Source of the DNA: Chitinophagaceae bacterium C216
GTDB lineage: Bacteria > Bacteroidota > Bacteroidia > Chitinophagales > Chitinophagaceae
Length of the DNA stretch: 64,000 nucleotides
Assembly (NCBI GenBank): GCA_028485475.2
Contig: CP144143.1
Span: 2,604,001 to 2,668,000 of the forward strand
Direction: 5' to 3'
Below the pieces are notes generated by a model. The model searched no databases and was not told the origin of the DNA. It saw only the letters and a program-made list of their open reading frames with translations. Of the stretch, positions 18,329 to 28,562 are shown in pieces; the stretch's first letter is position 1; each line of letters starts with the position of its first letter. The position numbers were made by a program, and so were the translations under genes.

Positions 18329-21300
18329 TTATAATTGACCTCCAACTCCTTTATACTTCTCTACAAACGAGACGAGCTTTTGAAATACACTTTGCTTTTT
18401 TGTTAAGTATTGAGGATTTAATGGACTCATTTTCGGTAAAAGTGCATTGAGCTCTGTTCCGTTTTCGCTGGCATATTCTCGCTTTAAAGAAGCGGTTATA
18501 TAACGCTTGGCAGCTTCTTCATTTAGATTTTCTTCTCTAATTAATTCTTGTGCTTCTTCTTTTTGCTTATTTTGCGCAAATACAAAAAAGGAATCAATTA
18601 CAGTCGCTTTGTCTTGAAGTGTGTCGAGGTCTGTTTCGTTGATGAAATCTACAACCAAACTTTCTTTGGCTCTATTGCCCACACTTGCACGTATCACCCT
18701 TCGAATTTCATCGATTAAGTCAGTTTTGTTTTTGTTTTTCTTGTTATGCTCAAAAATCAATTCAAGAATGTAATCAAGGTTTATTTCCTGCGATTTCAGC
18801 AAGTCAACTTCAAACACAACATCATCCCAGTCGATGGTAGATTTTTCCGGCTCTTTACCGCTTTTCTCTCGTCTTAACCAATCACGAATATCATTGTAAG
18901 TAGAGCGATAATCCTGCACTGTCCGTTCTTTGAGCAATTCAATTTGCTGCATAGTTGCAAAGTCCTCATCCGATATGAAATGAGTCTTTTTAAATTCTTC
19001 GACAGCTTCTGGATTGTTGATGTCAATCGTTTGTAGTGTTTTGAGATGGTTAAACTCATCGTAGTTTTGGAGTATGTTTTCAATTCTCAAATACTCCCCG
19101 AATAATTTTACAAATTCCTTTTTATCTTTCTCTTTTACAATTTCATCAGGATTCGGGAATTTTTCATTTAATTCTTTTACTACTTCAATATAGCCTCTTC
19201 TTGCTTCGCCTGTAATAATATCTGTAAAGCCTTCCAGGTATTCTTTGTAACTCTTTTCAAGAATAACATTCTTGGTATTTTTATCGCCAAATAGCGTAAT
19301 TGCATCTATGGTTGCTTGCTCTAAATCACGGAAGGTTACAATGTTGCCAAAGGTCTTTGTGGCATCATAAATTCGGTTTGTTCTCGAAAAGGCTTGTATC
19401 AAACCGTGATAACGCAAATTCTTGTCTACAAATAAAGTATTGAGTGTTGGCGCATCAAAGCCTGTTAAGAACATTCCGACTACAATAATTAAGTCAATCT
19501 CTTTGTTCTTTACACGTTTGGCAAGGTCGCGGTAATAATTCTGAAATTCATTGCCATCAACACTATAACTGGTTTTGAACATGGCGTTATAGTCATTGAT
19601 TGCTTTGGTCAGAAACTCTTTGGCAGTAACATCCATTGCCGAAGGCTCAAAATTCTCGTCTACAATTTCACCTATTGCACTCTATTCCTCGTTTGCTGCA
19701 AAAGAAAAGATTGTCGCAATTTTTAAAGGCTTGTCACTGTCTTTTTGCAGTTTGTTTAATTCTTCGTAATAGCATTTAGCTGCATCCACACTGCTTACGG
19801 CAAACATGGCATTGAAGCCTCTGTTGTTTCCCTGAGTCCTGTGCGTTTTTATTCTATAATTTTGTAAAATGTATTGGGAAATTTCTTTGATGCGTTCCGG
19901 ATGAAGCAATGCTTTTTTATTTTCAGCAGCATTCAGTTTTTGCTCATCTTGTTCCGTTTCGATGCTTTTGAACTTAGGACGAACATCATTATAGTCCACT
20001 TTAAACTTGAGTACTTTTTCGTCTCTAATCGCATCTGTTATGACATACGAATGCAACTCACGACCAAAAACACTGGCGGTAGTTTCTGCACCTAAAGCAT
20101 TTTGCGGGAAAATAGGTGTTCCTGTAAAACCAAATTGATAATACTTTTTGAATTTCTTTTTTAAGTTCTTTTGCGCTTCTCCAAACTGCGAACGATGGCA
20201 TTCATCAAAAATGAAAACAACTTGCTTTTGATAAATCGCCAAATCGCTCTCACTCTTCATCAGGTTATTGAGCTTTTGTATAGTGGTGACAATAATCCTG
20301 TTATCGTCTTTTTCTATATTTCGCTTTAAACCTGCTGTACTTTCTGATCCGTTCACACTATCAGGAGAAAAGCGTTGGTATTCTTTCATTGTTTGATAGT
20401 CCAAATCTTTACGGTCAACGACAAAGAATACTTTATCTATAAATTCCAATTGCGTAGCCAAACGTGCCGCTTTGAAACTGGTCAATGTTTTACCCGAACC
20501 TGTTGTGTGCCAGATGTAGCCGCCACTTTCTGGTTTGGACCAGTTTTTCGCCTGATAGGAACTTTTGATTTTCCATAAGATTCTTTCCGTAGCAGCAATC
20601 TGATACGGTCGCATAATTAAAAGTGTATCGCTTGTATCAAAAACCGAATAGGTGAGCAACACGTTAAGCAATACTCTTTTTTCAAAAAATGTAGCCGTAA
20701 AATCTTTTAGGTCTTTTATGAGTGTATTGTCAGCCTTTGCCCAATTCATCGTAAAGTCAAAGCTGTTTTTGTCGCGTTTGGTGGTATTGGCAAAGTAACG
20801 GGTATCTGTACCGTTTGATATTACAAAAAGCTGAATGTATTTGAATAATGAGTTTTGGCTATTAAAACTTTCTTTGCTGTATCGGTGAACTTGGTTAAAG
20901 GCTTCCCGAATAGCCACGCCTCGCTTTTTTAATTCAACCTGAACCAATGGCAAACCATTTACTAAAATGGTTACATCATAGCGATTGGCATGATAACCTT
21001 TCTGTTCAAATTGAGAAATGACTTGAACTTTATTTCGGGTAATATTCTTTTTGTCAACTAAATAAATGTTTTGAATATGCCCATCATCAAAGACAAAATC
21101 GTGGATATAGTTGTCGTGAATTTTTCTCGTTTTCTCCACCAGGTTATCGCTTGGTTTGTCCAGATATTCTTCCACAAAACGAGCCCATTCGCCATCTGAA
21201 AATTCCATATTGTTAAGCGATTGCAATTGCAATCTAACATTTGCCAGCATTGCTTCTTGCGTATTCAGGTTTGTCAGATATTCATACCCTTGGTGGATGA

Positions 21301-21433
21301 GGTCTTGAATAAATTCCTTTTCCAGCGCAGCCTCTGTTTGATAAGCTGCAGGAGCTTCATTCACCTCAGAATACTTGGTGAATTTATCCAACACAATGAA
21401 ATTGTTGGTTTCTGCGATTGATTTATAGGTCAT
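18329..21433 (-). pseudogene. hsdR: Type I restriction enzyme subunit R, interrupted by one amber codon
   Basis: About 1034 codons in one frame, broken only by a TAG at 19682-19684. The first 583 residues hold the nuclease domain ([11 protein letters not shown], a PD-ExK-like LVQVELK) and the helicase start ([19 protein letters not shown]alker [17 protein letters not shown]-type box). The part after the stop (18329-19636 and 15 codons before it) has the helicase end ([20 protein letters not shown]) and the C-terminal domain. [18 protein letters not shown] suggests a CAG to TAG change. The subunit translocates DNA and cuts it. Unless the stop is suppressed, restriction is lost while methylation remains. 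Confidence 0.88.
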
Positions 21434-21441
21434 CTGTGTTT

Positions 21442-22110
21442 TTATTTTAAGGTGTCATTATCCCAATTCTGGGGATTTTTTAAAATATATTGTGCAATGC
21501 GATTATATTCATTTTCATTTCGGATGATGTGTTCCCAATAATTGCGTTGCCACAATTTTCCATCAAACGGTTTCCAACCCAACGTTTTGACCCCACGAAT
21601 ATATTCGTTGGTGGTCATTGTTTTAAACCATTGTACCACCCGATGTAGGGGCGAACCTATGTGTTCGCCCAAAATATTTGTTTCGTGTTCGCCCAAAATA
21701 TTGTTTCCGTGTTCGCCTAAAATATTTGTTTCCTGTTCGCCCAAAATATTGGTATCGGCGATATTGGTATCGGGGCAGACACGTAGGTCTGCCCCTACGG
21801 TGTGTCCGACGTTTTCGATGATGCAATGGAAATGGTTGGGCATGATAATCATTTCATGACAACGAATATCCGCAAATTTATTTTCCAATTCATAATACCA
21901 TTTTTGAACCATTTTTCCGGCATCATTCAATATCATTTCGGGCTGGGGTGTGGTATTGGGCGAACACGTAGGTTCGCCCCGACGGATTGTACCCAATAAA
22001 CATTCACGATTTTGTACACAGATGGTTATGAAATACAATCCTGCCTGTGTGTAATCATATCCTTTTAATCGGATGGATTTACGATGATGTATATTAGGGT
22101 TATAGGACAT
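21442..22110 (-). CDS. REP-associated tyrosine transposase (RAYT, IS200/IS605-like Y1)
   Basis: A protein of 222 residues. [20 protein letters not shown], then [12 protein letters not shown] (the HUH-type His-x-His) and [20 protein letters not shown] with the catalytic Tyr are the marks of RAYT proteins, which nick single-stranded REP hairpins. It sits between hsdS (8-bp gap) and hsdR (8-bp gap), inside the operon. Residues of about 110-150 are an insertion of repeated TNILGEHE-like units encoded by tandem DNA repeats, and its own gene contains three REP-like palindromes. Confidence 0.85.
   Translation of the reverse strand: MSYNPNIHHRKSIRLKGYDYTQAGLYFITICVQNRECLLGTIRRGEPTCSPNTTPQPEMILNDAGKMVQKWYYELENKFADIRCHEMIIMPNHFHCIIENVGHTVGADLRVCPDTNIADTNILGEQETNILGEHGNNILGEHETNILGEHIGSPLHRVVQWFKTMTTNEYIRGVKTLGWKPFDGKLWQRNYWEHIIRNENEYNRIAQYILKNPQNWDNDTLK
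21645..21980. repeat. REP-like palindromes and tandem repeats inside the RAYT gene
   Basis: Palindromes: GGGGCGAAC-CTATGT-GTTCGCCC (21648-21670), GGGGCAGAC-ACGTAG-GTCTGCCCC (21772-21796) and GGGCGAAC-ACGTAG-GTTCGCCCC (21958-21980). All have the GTAG tetranucleotide in the loop or at the foot. Between the first two, TGTTCGCCCAAAATATT recurs four times with short spacers (21662-21750). The copies are in frame with the gene. Confidence 0.85.
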
Positions 22111-22118
22111 AACGGCAA

Positions 22119-23234
22119 TTAATTTTTTGGAAACGTCAACAACAAATCCCGATAATATTCATACTGCTTTTGCCTCAATTCAATCTCCCTCGGCAAACCT
22201 TCGCTGATAGACGTGGTCAATGTATCGAATTTATCGAGTATGGAAGCGATATGTTTTTGCTCATCAACTGAAGGAATTGGAACTGGAAATTTTAAAAACA
22301 TTGGCTTCCTCATAGAAGTAACCGATGAACTTACAGATGTTTTTACGATGTAATCATAAAACTTTGCTATGAGATAATGGTAAACATATCGAGAACAAAC
22401 TGAATTGTTAGGAACAATTCTATATGCTCTTTGATGTAAAGCATATTTCCCAGTTGCCCAATGAAACACTTTTCCTACACCAACTCCATCACCAGCTGTA
22501 ATTATTGCCGTTTCATCAAAATCGAATGAGTTGAGTTTTAAAGGTGATATTCCTCTAGCATAAAAAGTATAAATTCCATCCTCTACAGCATCTTGTGTAT
22601 TATGGCTACCTGTACCGATTTCAGCAATCTCCCCCAACGTCTTCCACTCTACTTTGCCCTCATCAAAACTCAACAACTTCTCCCGATAATAATTATACTG
22701 TTTTTTACGAGCTGTAAGCTCTGCTGTAAGCTCTGCTGTAAGCTCTGCTGTAAGCTCTGTAAATTTATCAAGAATACGAACAATTTCTTTTTGAACAGAG
22801 AGCGACGGGATGGGGATTTCTTTTATTGAATAACTACTAATCCATTGTCTTTTGTGGTCCCCTTCTACTAAACCGCTTGGTAAAGTATTAAGCCAATAAT
22901 AAATGTATTTTAATAATACTTTGGATTCATCCTTTGAAGTAATCAACTTCATTGCAGATGATTTTATTTTAAAATTAAAATCAACCCACTTGTTAGCTGT
23001 TGTAAAATCATCAAATATTATTACAGGACTTTCAGAAGCCTGGTAAATTCCATCAGTCTCATCTGTATAACCAAGAATAAAACTTTTTCCCGCTGTTAAA
23101 ACGGGCGTTTTAAATTTATCGCTATAATTATTTGACTTTACAATATACCTAGTTGGTTGTTCATAATCTGTAACCTCTTCCAACGTCTTCCACTCTACTT
23201 CCACGCCTTGTAGTAATTTATCTAAATAACTCAT
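22119..23234 (-). CDS. hsdS: Type I restriction-modification specificity subunit S
   Basis: A protein of 371 residues with two target recognition domains (about 15-150 and 195-335), each preceded by VEWKTLEEV or VEWKTLGEI. Each is followed by a helical spacer ([34 protein letters not shown]). The central spacer holds TEL followed by three TAEL units. In EcoR124I/II the number of such TAEL units sets the spacing of the split recognition site (established for that family). It overlaps hsdM by 4 bp. Recognition sequence cannot be read from the protein. Confidence 0.93.
   Translation of the reverse strand: MSYLDKLLQGVEVEWKTLEEVTDYEQPTRYIVKSNNYSDKFKTPVLTAGKSFILGYTDETDGIYQASESPVIIFDDFTTANKWVDFNFKIKSSAMKLITSKDESKVLLKYIYYWLNTLPSGLVEGDHKRQWISSYSIKEIPIPSLSVQKEIVRILDKFTELTAELTAELTAELTARKKQYNYYREKLLSFDEGKVEWKTLGEIAEIGTGSHNTQDAVEDGIYTFYARGISPLKLNSFDFDETAIITAGDGVGVGKVFHWATGKYALHQRAYRIVPNNSVCSRYVYHYLIAKFYDYIVKTSVSSSVTSMRKPMFLKFPVPIPSVDEQKHIASILDKFDTLTTSISEGLPREIELRQKQYEYYRDLLLTFPKN
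22711..22758 (-). repeat. Four tandem 12-bp repeats in the hsdS spacer
   Basis: Four exact copies of GCTGTAAGCTCT (22711, 22723, 22735, 22747) encode the LTAE/TAEL helix between the two recognition domains. Being 12 bp, gain or loss of a copy keeps the frame and changes the spacer by four residues. Confidence 0.95.
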
Positions 23235-24778
23235 GCTTCAATCTCTTTAATAATGTTATCAATATCAGCACGCAGTGCATTTATTTTAGCCACTGTTTTG
23301 GCTATTTCATTATTCAATTCTTCAATATCTACTTTTTCCCTAGTGTCTTTGGCTTCTACATAAGAGCTCACCGAAAGATTGTAATCGTTCTCCGCAATTT
23401 TGGTGTTGTCGATAGAAACCGCTACGTGTGCCACATCTTCTTTCTTATCGAAGATTTGCATAATGCGTTCAATATGTTGGTCTTCCAGCACATTGTTGTT
23501 GGTGGCTTTCTTGAAGAAATCTTCACCCGTAGCATCGATAAATTGTGTCTTTGTGTCGGTTTTGTTCTTGGATAATACCAAAATATTTACCGCTATAGAA
23601 GTGCCATAGAATAAGTTGGGAGCAAGGGAGATAACGGTTTCTACAAAGTTGTTATCTACTAAATATTTCCTGATTTTCTGTTCTGCACCGCCACGATAAA
23701 AAATACCAGGGAAACATACAATTGCAGCTCTGCCTTTACTGGATAGATAACTTAATGCGTGAAGCACAAAAGCAAAATCTGCTTTTGATTTGGGTGCCAA
23801 CACACCTGCAGGAGCAAACCTGTCGTCATTAATCAAAGTGGGGTCATCACTACCAATCCATTTGATAGAATAGGGCGGATTGGAAACGATAGCATCAAAA
23901 GGTTTTTCATCGCCATAATGAGGGTCAATGAGTGTATTTCCAAGTGCAATATTAAACTTGTCGTAGTTGATGTTGTGCAAAAACATATTCATACGAGCCA
24001 AGTTGTAGGTGGTGTGGTTTACTTCCTGGCCGTAAAAACCTTCTTCAATAATATGATTGTCGAAATGCTTCTTAGCTTGCAACAACAAAGAACCCGAGCC
24101 ACAAGCAGGGTCGTAAATCTTGTTTACAGAAGTTTGCTTGTGCATCGCCAATTGTGCAATGAGTTTGGATACGTTTTGAGGTGTAAAAAACTCACCGCCC
24201 GATTTACCTGCATTGGCTGCATAATTGGAAATCAAAAACTCATATGCATCACCAAACAAATCAATTTGATTATCTTCAAAATTGCCAAAATCAAGTTCTT
24301 CAATTCCTTTCAATACTTTAGCCAAAGTACTATTCTTGCTTTCAACGGTATTCCCTAATCGTGTGCTTGTTGTGTCGAAGTCGGCAAACAAACCCTTAAT
24401 GTCTGGTTCTGATGGATAACCATTGGCAGAACTTTCAATGGCATCAAAAATGTCTTTTAACTCTGTATTCAGATTAGGGTTGGTGTTAGCTGTTTTGGCA
24501 ACATTTACAAAAAGTTGGCTTGGATAAATGAAGTAGCCTTTTGTTTTAATCGCATCATCTTTTATTTCGGGGGTAATCACCTCATCCGAAAGGCTTGCGT
24601 AATCGATGCTTTCATCTCCACCTTGCATATAATGTGCAAAGTTTTCACTAATAAAGCGATAGAACAGCGTACCTAAGACAAACTGTTTAAAATCCCATCC
24701 ATCTACCGAGCCACGAACTTCGTTGGCTATTTTCCATATTTTATTTTGTAATTCTTGTCGTTGAATTATGCTTGTCAT
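23231..24778 (-). CDS. hsdM: Type I restriction-modification methyltransferase subunit M
   Basis: A protein of 515 residues. The N-terminal helical domain [20 protein letters not shown] is typical of type IC HsdM. The catalytic domain has the SAM motif [14 protein letters not shown] and the N6-adenine motif [23 protein letters not shown] precedes it. With HsdS it methylates adenine at the target site and protects host DNA. It overlaps the regulator gene by 4 bp upstream and hsdS by 4 bp downstream. Confidence 0.95.
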   Translation of the reverse strand: MTSIIQRQELQNKIWKIANEVRGSVDGWDFKQFVLGTLFYRFISENFAHYMQGGDESIDYASLSDEVITPEIKDDAIKTKGYFIYPSQLFVNVAKTANTNPNLNTELKDIFDAIESSANGYPSEPDIKGLFADFDTTSTRLGNTVESKNSTLAKVLKGIEELDFGNFEDNQIDLFGDAYEFLISNYAANAGKSGGEFFTPQNVSKLIAQLAMHKQTSVNKIYDPACGSGSLLLQAKKHFDNHIIEEGFYGQEVNHTTYNLARMNMFLHNINYDKFNIALGNTLIDPHYGDEKPFDAIVSNPPYSIKWIGSDDPTLINDDRFAPAGVLAPKSKADFAFVLHALSYLSSKGRAAIVCFPGIFYRGGAEQKIRKYLVDNNFVETVISLAPNLFYGTSIAVNILVLSKNKTDTKTQFIDATGEDFFKKATNNNVLEDQHIERIMQIFDKKEDVAHVAVSIDNTKIAENDYNLSVSSYVEAKDTREKVDIEELNNEIAKTVAKINALRADIDNIIKEIEA

Positions 24779-24966
24779 TTTTCCTCTTTTAATAATTCTT
24801 GTGGTTTCACTCCTAGTATTTTAGCAATTTCAAAAAGTACTTCCAGTCTTGGTTGTTGTCGGTTTTGCACATAGCCATTGACCATGTTGTAGCTTTTTCC
24901 AAGTCTTTCAGCCAACCAAGTTTGCTTAATACCCTTTTCTTCCAGTATTTCTTTTATTCTGTTCAT
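24775..24966 (-). CDS. XRE-family regulator of the restriction-modification operon
   Basis: A 63-residue helix-turn-helix protein: [21 protein letters not shown] is the DNA-binding core, followed by [18 protein letters not shown]. It is the first gene of the operon and overlaps hsdM by 4 bp, the position of controller proteins of restriction systems. A perfect AGCTA-AAA-TAGCT palindrome 18 bp upstream is a candidate operator for autoregulation. Confidence 0.85.
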   Translation of the reverse strand: MNRIKEILEEKGIKQTWLAERLGKSYNMVNGYVQNRQQPRLEVLFEIAKILGVKPQELLKEEK

Positions 24967-24984
24967 GTCGACAATAATTCAGGG

Positions 24985-24997
24985 AGCTAAAATAGCT
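24985..24997. promoter_or_regulatory. Candidate operator palindrome upstream of the XRE gene
   Basis: AGCTA-AAA-TAGCT, a perfect 5-bp inverted repeat with three-base spacer, lies 18 bp before the XRE start. Its role as operator is inferred from position. Confidence 0.4.
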
Positions 24998-25073
24998 TTT
25001 ATATTTTGATTATATCGTTTTTCAAGATAAAAAGTGTTTGATAAATTGTCGCCCTGTCTGTCGGTGCGTTGGC

Positions 25074-25187
25074 AAAAAATGGCTCTTTTGGTTTTACTCA
25101 CGGATTATATGTTTTTATGGTGTTCGTGAATGCTTCGCATTTGAGAAGGGTCGGCTTATGTGTCGGGCAAAACCAAATGTGCCATTT
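25074..25187. repeat. H2-type hairpin b, 5' side of cassette C2
   Basis: AATGGCTCTTTTGGTTTT pairs with AAAACCAAATGTGCCATT over a 70-base loop containing GTCGGCTTATGTGTCGGG. It shows the same CTCTTT against AATGTG mismatch as the other H2 hairpins and lies 21 bp from A3. Confidence 0.7.
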
Positions 25188-25207
25188 GTGGGTCGGGTTT
25201 TTAGCAT

Positions 25208-25349
25208 GTGCCCTAACGTTTTGGGGCTTTGCGTAGTGGCGGATTTAAACCACATACCTTGACACGAAGCACACAGCTCAAATGTAGCACAAATGTTTAT
25301 ACGAAGCACGTCAGCCGCCATTACGCAAAACCGCTGTTATCGGCTGCCC
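25208..25349. repeat. attC-like repeat A3
   Basis: Left end CCCTAACG, left arm GGCTTTGCGTAGTGGCGG, right arm CCGCCATTACGCAAAACC, right end TGTTATCGGCTGCCC. The change of GG to TG in the left arm is matched by CA in the right arm. C/A mismatch and G/T wobble are conserved. Confidence 0.88.
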
Positions 25350-25405
25350 TTATTTCGTTCATCCTTTGTTTTTCTGTTGTGTCGGGTGTTGTCGGTGCAA
25401 AAGAG

Positions 25406-26155
25406 TTACCCAATAGCGTGGGCTTTGGTTGTCTTTATCCGTTTGTGTAGCTGATAAGTCAAGTTCAGAAAGATGTTGTTTTCGTGTAGTTTGGTTGTGC
25501 TTGTCATAGGCAGTCGGGTAAGGTGAATATAACCTATGTCAAATTTCAGGTTGGGTAAAACTTTGTATTCAAGGTTAAGCCCAATTCTGTCGTGGTCAAA
25601 AACGTGTTCAATGGGTGTTCCTGCTACGTTGAAAAAAAGTTCGTCAAACACCGTCAGTTTGATATGTTCCGTGAACTCATACCGCACACCAAAACGTGTC
25701 CTTAACCGTGTAATATCGGATTGCGAATTGCTGAAAATGCGATACTCCAACGCATTTCGGTCTATAACGTATAATTTTTTGAAAATTTCGTGCTGTAATT
25801 CTACTGCTGCCGAAAAACGGATTTCGTTGTTTGGCGTTACCGTTTCGTCTGTTTTGTTTTGAATAATCCTGTAATGGGAAAAATAAGCGAATGGCGAAAA
25901 GGAAAATTTTATATCTTCCTTATGCTGATAATGTACCCAACTTCTAAGCGTGAACATCAGGTTTTTATCAAACATATTCTTATTCTCAAAACCGTTTTGC
26001 CGTCTGTGCTGAAATTCCGTATCAATCTTAAATTTCTTGCCGACAGGAACGCTCAAAGTGCCACGAAACCAAGCATTGTAATGTTGTTGTGCCTGTAAAG
26101 TTTGGGCAATAGAAATCCATATCGCTGTTATCAGCAATTTTTTAAACCAATCCAT
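25406..26155 (-). CDS. DUF2490 domain-containing outer-membrane-like protein (cassette C3)
   Basis: A protein of 249 residues with a signal peptide ending IAQTLQAQ, then HYNAWFRGTLSVPVGKKFKIDTEFQHR, the DUF2490 start. Alternating strands suggest a small beta barrel. Function unknown; it is the last gene of the sulfur-related operon in cassette C3 and ends 57 bp from A3. Confidence 0.8.
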   Translation of the reverse strand: MDWFKKLLITAIWISIAQTLQAQQHYNAWFRGTLSVPVGKKFKIDTEFQHRRQNGFENKNMFDKNLMFTLRSWVHYQHKEDIKFSFSPFAYFSHYRIIQNKTDETVTPNNEIRFSAAVELQHEIFKKLYVIDRNALEYRIFSNSQSDITRLRTRFGVRYEFTEHIKLTVFDELFFNVAGTPIEHVFDHDRIGLNLEYKVLPNLKFDIGYIHLTRLPMTSTTKLHENNIFLNLTYQLHKRIKTTKAHAIG

Positions 26156-26164
26156 AAACGTATT

Positions 26165-26665
26165 TTAGTGAGGAAGTTTTTCCCTTAAATATCCATAAAC
26201 CCAAGTCCCTGCAATGGCACTCAAAAGCGTAACGGCAATAACGGTTGCACCTGTTCCGATTTGTGCAAACAACGGACCGGGGCAAGCTCCCGTAAGTGCC
26301 CAGCCGAAGCCGAATATCAAACCACCAATGATCTGACCTTTGTTGAAAGTTTTGGGTGCTATTTTAATCGGCTCGCCATAAATGGTTTTGATGTTGAATT
26401 TCTTAATCAGCCAAACGGAAATTATTCCTACCACTACGGCACTTCCGATAATACCATACATATGAAACGACTGCAATCGGAACATTTCCTGTATGCGAAA
26501 CCAACTAATTACTTCGGCTTTTACGAACACGATACCGAATAAAATTCCTACGATTAAGTATTTCAAATTGTGATACCACCTGTGTTCCAAACGACTTTCA
26601 TTTACGCACATTGCATCTAACTCACGAAGCTGTAAATCTTTTTCTATGTCTGTATTTTGTTGCAT
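26165..26665 (-). CDS. YeeE/YedE-type (DUF6691-like) sulfur transport membrane protein
   Basis: A protein of 166 residues with four helices. GFGWALTGACPGPLFAQIGTG carries the Gly-Ala-Cys-Pro-Gly signature of YeeE/YedE proteins, which include the thiosulfate transporter TsuA. An N-terminal cytoplasmic stretch of about 30 residues precedes the first helix. It is paired with the next gene (11-bp gap), the usual two half-transporter arrangement. Substrate, probably thiosulfate or a related sulfur compound, is inferred. Confidence 0.85.
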   Translation of the reverse strand: MQQNTDIEKDLQLRELDAMCVNESRLEHRWYHNLKYLIVGILFGIVFVKAEVISWFRIQEMFRLQSFHMYGIIGSAVVVGIISVWLIKKFNIKTIYGEPIKIAPKTFNKGQIIGGLIFGFGWALTGACPGPLFAQIGTGATVIAVTLLSAIAGTWVYGYLREKLPH

Positions 26666-26676
26666 TTCTGTTTTAG

Positions 26677-27240
26677 TTAAAGTGAAAGAATGATTGGTAA
26701 AATAAGATTAGCCATAATGAAACCACCAATCATAAAACTAATAGTTGCAATCAATGACGGAAGTTGTAAGTTGGACAATCCCATAATGGCGTGTCCGCTT
26801 GTGCAACCACCTGCGTAGCGTGTGCCGAAACCCACTAAAAAACCACCGACAACCATTAGCAAAAAACCTTTTAGCGTAAACAATGATTGCCAGTTTATGA
26901 TGTCTTCGGGAACAAGGTTGTTGAAATTTGTAATGCCGTAACCAGCTAACTCTGTTGCTAATTTTGGATTGACTTCAATTGGATTAGGATTGGATAACAG
27001 GTTAATAGCTATTGCTCCACCTAAAAAAATGCCAAACACAAAAAACAAATTCCACACTTCTTTTTTCCAATCGTATTTGAAAAACGGAATGTTGGCAGGC
27101 ATACACGAAGCACAAATGTGGCGTAGCGATGAACTGATACCAAATGATTTGTTACCAATAATTAAAAGTGCAGGAACGGTTAAACCGATTAACGGTCCCG
27201 CTATATACCAAGGCCAGGGTTGTTTTAAAAATTCTATCAT
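26677..27240 (-). CDS. YeeE/YedE family sulfur transport membrane protein
   Basis: A protein of 187 residues with five or so helices. GFGTRYAGGCTSGHAIMGLSNLQ holds the conserved Cys of the family, and a second Cys pair (CASCMP) follows the second helix. It forms the N-terminal half-transporter partner of the gene downstream. Next to a thioredoxin and rhodanese proteins, import of thiosulfate is the likely role. Confidence 0.85.
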   Translation of the reverse strand: MIEFLKQPWPWYIAGPLIGLTVPALLIIGNKSFGISSSLRHICASCMPANIPFFKYDWKKEVWNLFFVFGIFLGGAIAINLLSNPNPIEVNPKLATELAGYGITNFNNLVPEDIINWQSLFTLKGFLLMVVGGFLVGFGTRYAGGCTSGHAIMGLSNLQLPSLIATISFMIGGFIMANLILPIILSL

Positions 27241-27247
27241 TTTTATT

Positions 27248-27542
27248 TTACTTGTTTTCGTTAATCAATTTTTCTAACTCGTTTGCAGGAACCACTCCCG
27301 ATTGTCGCCAAAGCGGTTTGCCGTTTTTGAACAAAATAAGTGTAGGAACGCCACGTACCTGATAAGTTGCAGCCGCTTGCGGATTCTTGTCCACATCAAT
27401 TTTGATGATGCTTGCATTTTCGCCAACACGTTTTTTTTACATCGTCCAAAATGGGCGACATCATTTTACACGGACCGCACCAAGTCGCAAAAAAATCCAC
27501 CAATACAGGTTTGTCCTGATTTATTATTTCCTGAAATGTCAT
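27248..27542 (-). pseudogene. Thioredoxin, frameshifted in an A8 run
   Basis: The start [28 protein letters not shown] is intact with the WCGPC redox motif. At 27431-27438 a run of eight A (minus strand) shifts the frame; removing one A restores [18 protein letters not shown] and the rest to the stop at 27248. The complete paralogue is at 53302-53595. Either the gene is dead, the run slips in vivo, or the base call is wrong. Confidence 0.85.
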
Positions 27543-27745
27543 ACTGTTTTGTTTTTATTTTTTTTAAATATCGAAAAGAGAAGTCCGCCCATTGCTGCTC
27601 CGTAAATAGTACTGTTGTATGGATTGGACGTAATGGCACAACTCCCTGAATTGCAACCGACAAATTTCCAATAGAGAAATCCCGCCAAAGCTCCGAGCGG
27701 AACTCCGATAATCGTTAGTATATTTTTCTTTAGGAAGATTTTCAT
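27539..27745 (-). CDS. DUF6132-like small membrane protein
   Basis: A protein of 68 residues: two helices around [22 protein letters not shown], which keeps two conserved Cys. A near copy is at 53573-53797. The start of the thioredoxin overlaps its end by 4 bp, as in the other locus. Function unknown, likely membrane sulfur or redox handling by context. Confidence 0.78.
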   Translation of the reverse strand: MKIFLKKNILTIIGVPLGALAGFLYWKFVGCNSGSCAITSNPYNSTIYGAAMGGLLFSIFKKNKNKTV

Positions 27746-27749
27746 TTTA

Positions 27750-28316
27750 TTAGTTTTCTTTTAGTTTTATTTTCCACATTCCCCTTAAATCTCCCATTTG
27801 GTAGCCGACAGCTTTGTCGTTGGGATATTTTTGGTTAATGATTTTTTGTGTGCTTTCGGATATGTCGTTTTTACCTCCATGGCATTTTATGCAAGTGGGC
27901 ATTGCTATTAAAATCGGTTTGTAATAATACACTTCCCCGTTTTTGTCCTGCTTCGTAAAATCTGTTTTTTCAGATTTCATTTTCTCCCAAGCTATACTGT
28001 CCATTTGCGTTTGAATGGCATTATCGGGATTTCGGTTTTTATCGCTTAACCGTTGAATATAAACTTTAAGATGGTCAGCGATACTATCCGTGAGCGGCAT
28101 TGCCTGAATGTTGCAAAATTCAACGGCATAGTCTGTTCCGCCTTTTTGTATGGCTTCGCCTACGTTTTGCAGCAACACATTTTGTATCTCTATAGAAATG
28201 CTGTCGCCCAAAAGCATCAATGCCGCTTTTTCTTCTTCGGATATAGTTTGCTGCTTAGGGTTAGTGCAAGCCGAAAGTGCTGTTATTATCAATAAAAAAG
28301 CGATACTTTTCCACAT
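27750..28316 (-). CDS. DUF3365 (Tll0287-like) periplasmic heme lipoprotein
   Basis: A protein of 188 residues with a lipoprotein signal (LLIITALSACTNP). The body resembles DUF3365, a PAS-like sensor fold. MPTCIKCHGG contains a CxxCH heme-attachment motif, so a c-type heme is expected. It could be a heme redox sensor or electron carrier in the periplasm. A paralogue at 49088-49654 lies in the sulfur locus. Confidence 0.83.
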   Translation of the reverse strand: MWKSIAFLLIITALSACTNPKQQTISEEEKAALMLLGDSISIEIQNVLLQNVGEAIQKGGTDYAVEFCNIQAMPLTDSIADHLKVYIQRLSDKNRNPDNAIQTQMDSIAWEKMKSEKTDFTKQDKNGEVYYYKPILIAMPTCIKCHGGKNDISESTQKIINQKYPNDKAVGYQMGDLRGMWKIKLKEN

Positions 28317-28323
28317 AAATTCT

Positions 28324-28557
28324 TTATTTTATCTCCTCATAGGTTATATCTTCTATTTTCTTACTGCTTTTTGAAACAGGCGTGTTGCAACCCGAAGCAC
28401 CACAACAACCGATATTCAGCAATGGCATTAAAGAAAATAATCCACCTAATGCAACAAACAACCATTCTTTTGCCTGAACGCCCTGCACGATAATAATAAT
28501 GCCTAATGCCAATCGCAGCACACGCATAAAGTTCCAAGTTTTTAAATACGCTTTCAT
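28324..28557 (-). CDS. DUF2892-like small membrane protein
   Basis: A protein of 77 residues: NFMRVLRLALGIIIIVQG, then a second helix and NIGCCGASGC, which gives a cysteine cluster before a charged tail. A paralogue lies at 53800-54042. In other bacteria DUF2892 helices are fused to rhodanese domains (YgaP), which fits the setting. Confidence 0.8.
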   Translation of the reverse strand: MKAYLKTWNFMRVLRLALGIIIIVQGVQAKEWLFVALGGLFSLMPLLNIGCCGASGCNTPVSKSSKKIEDITYEEIK

Positions 28558-28562
28558 TGCAT

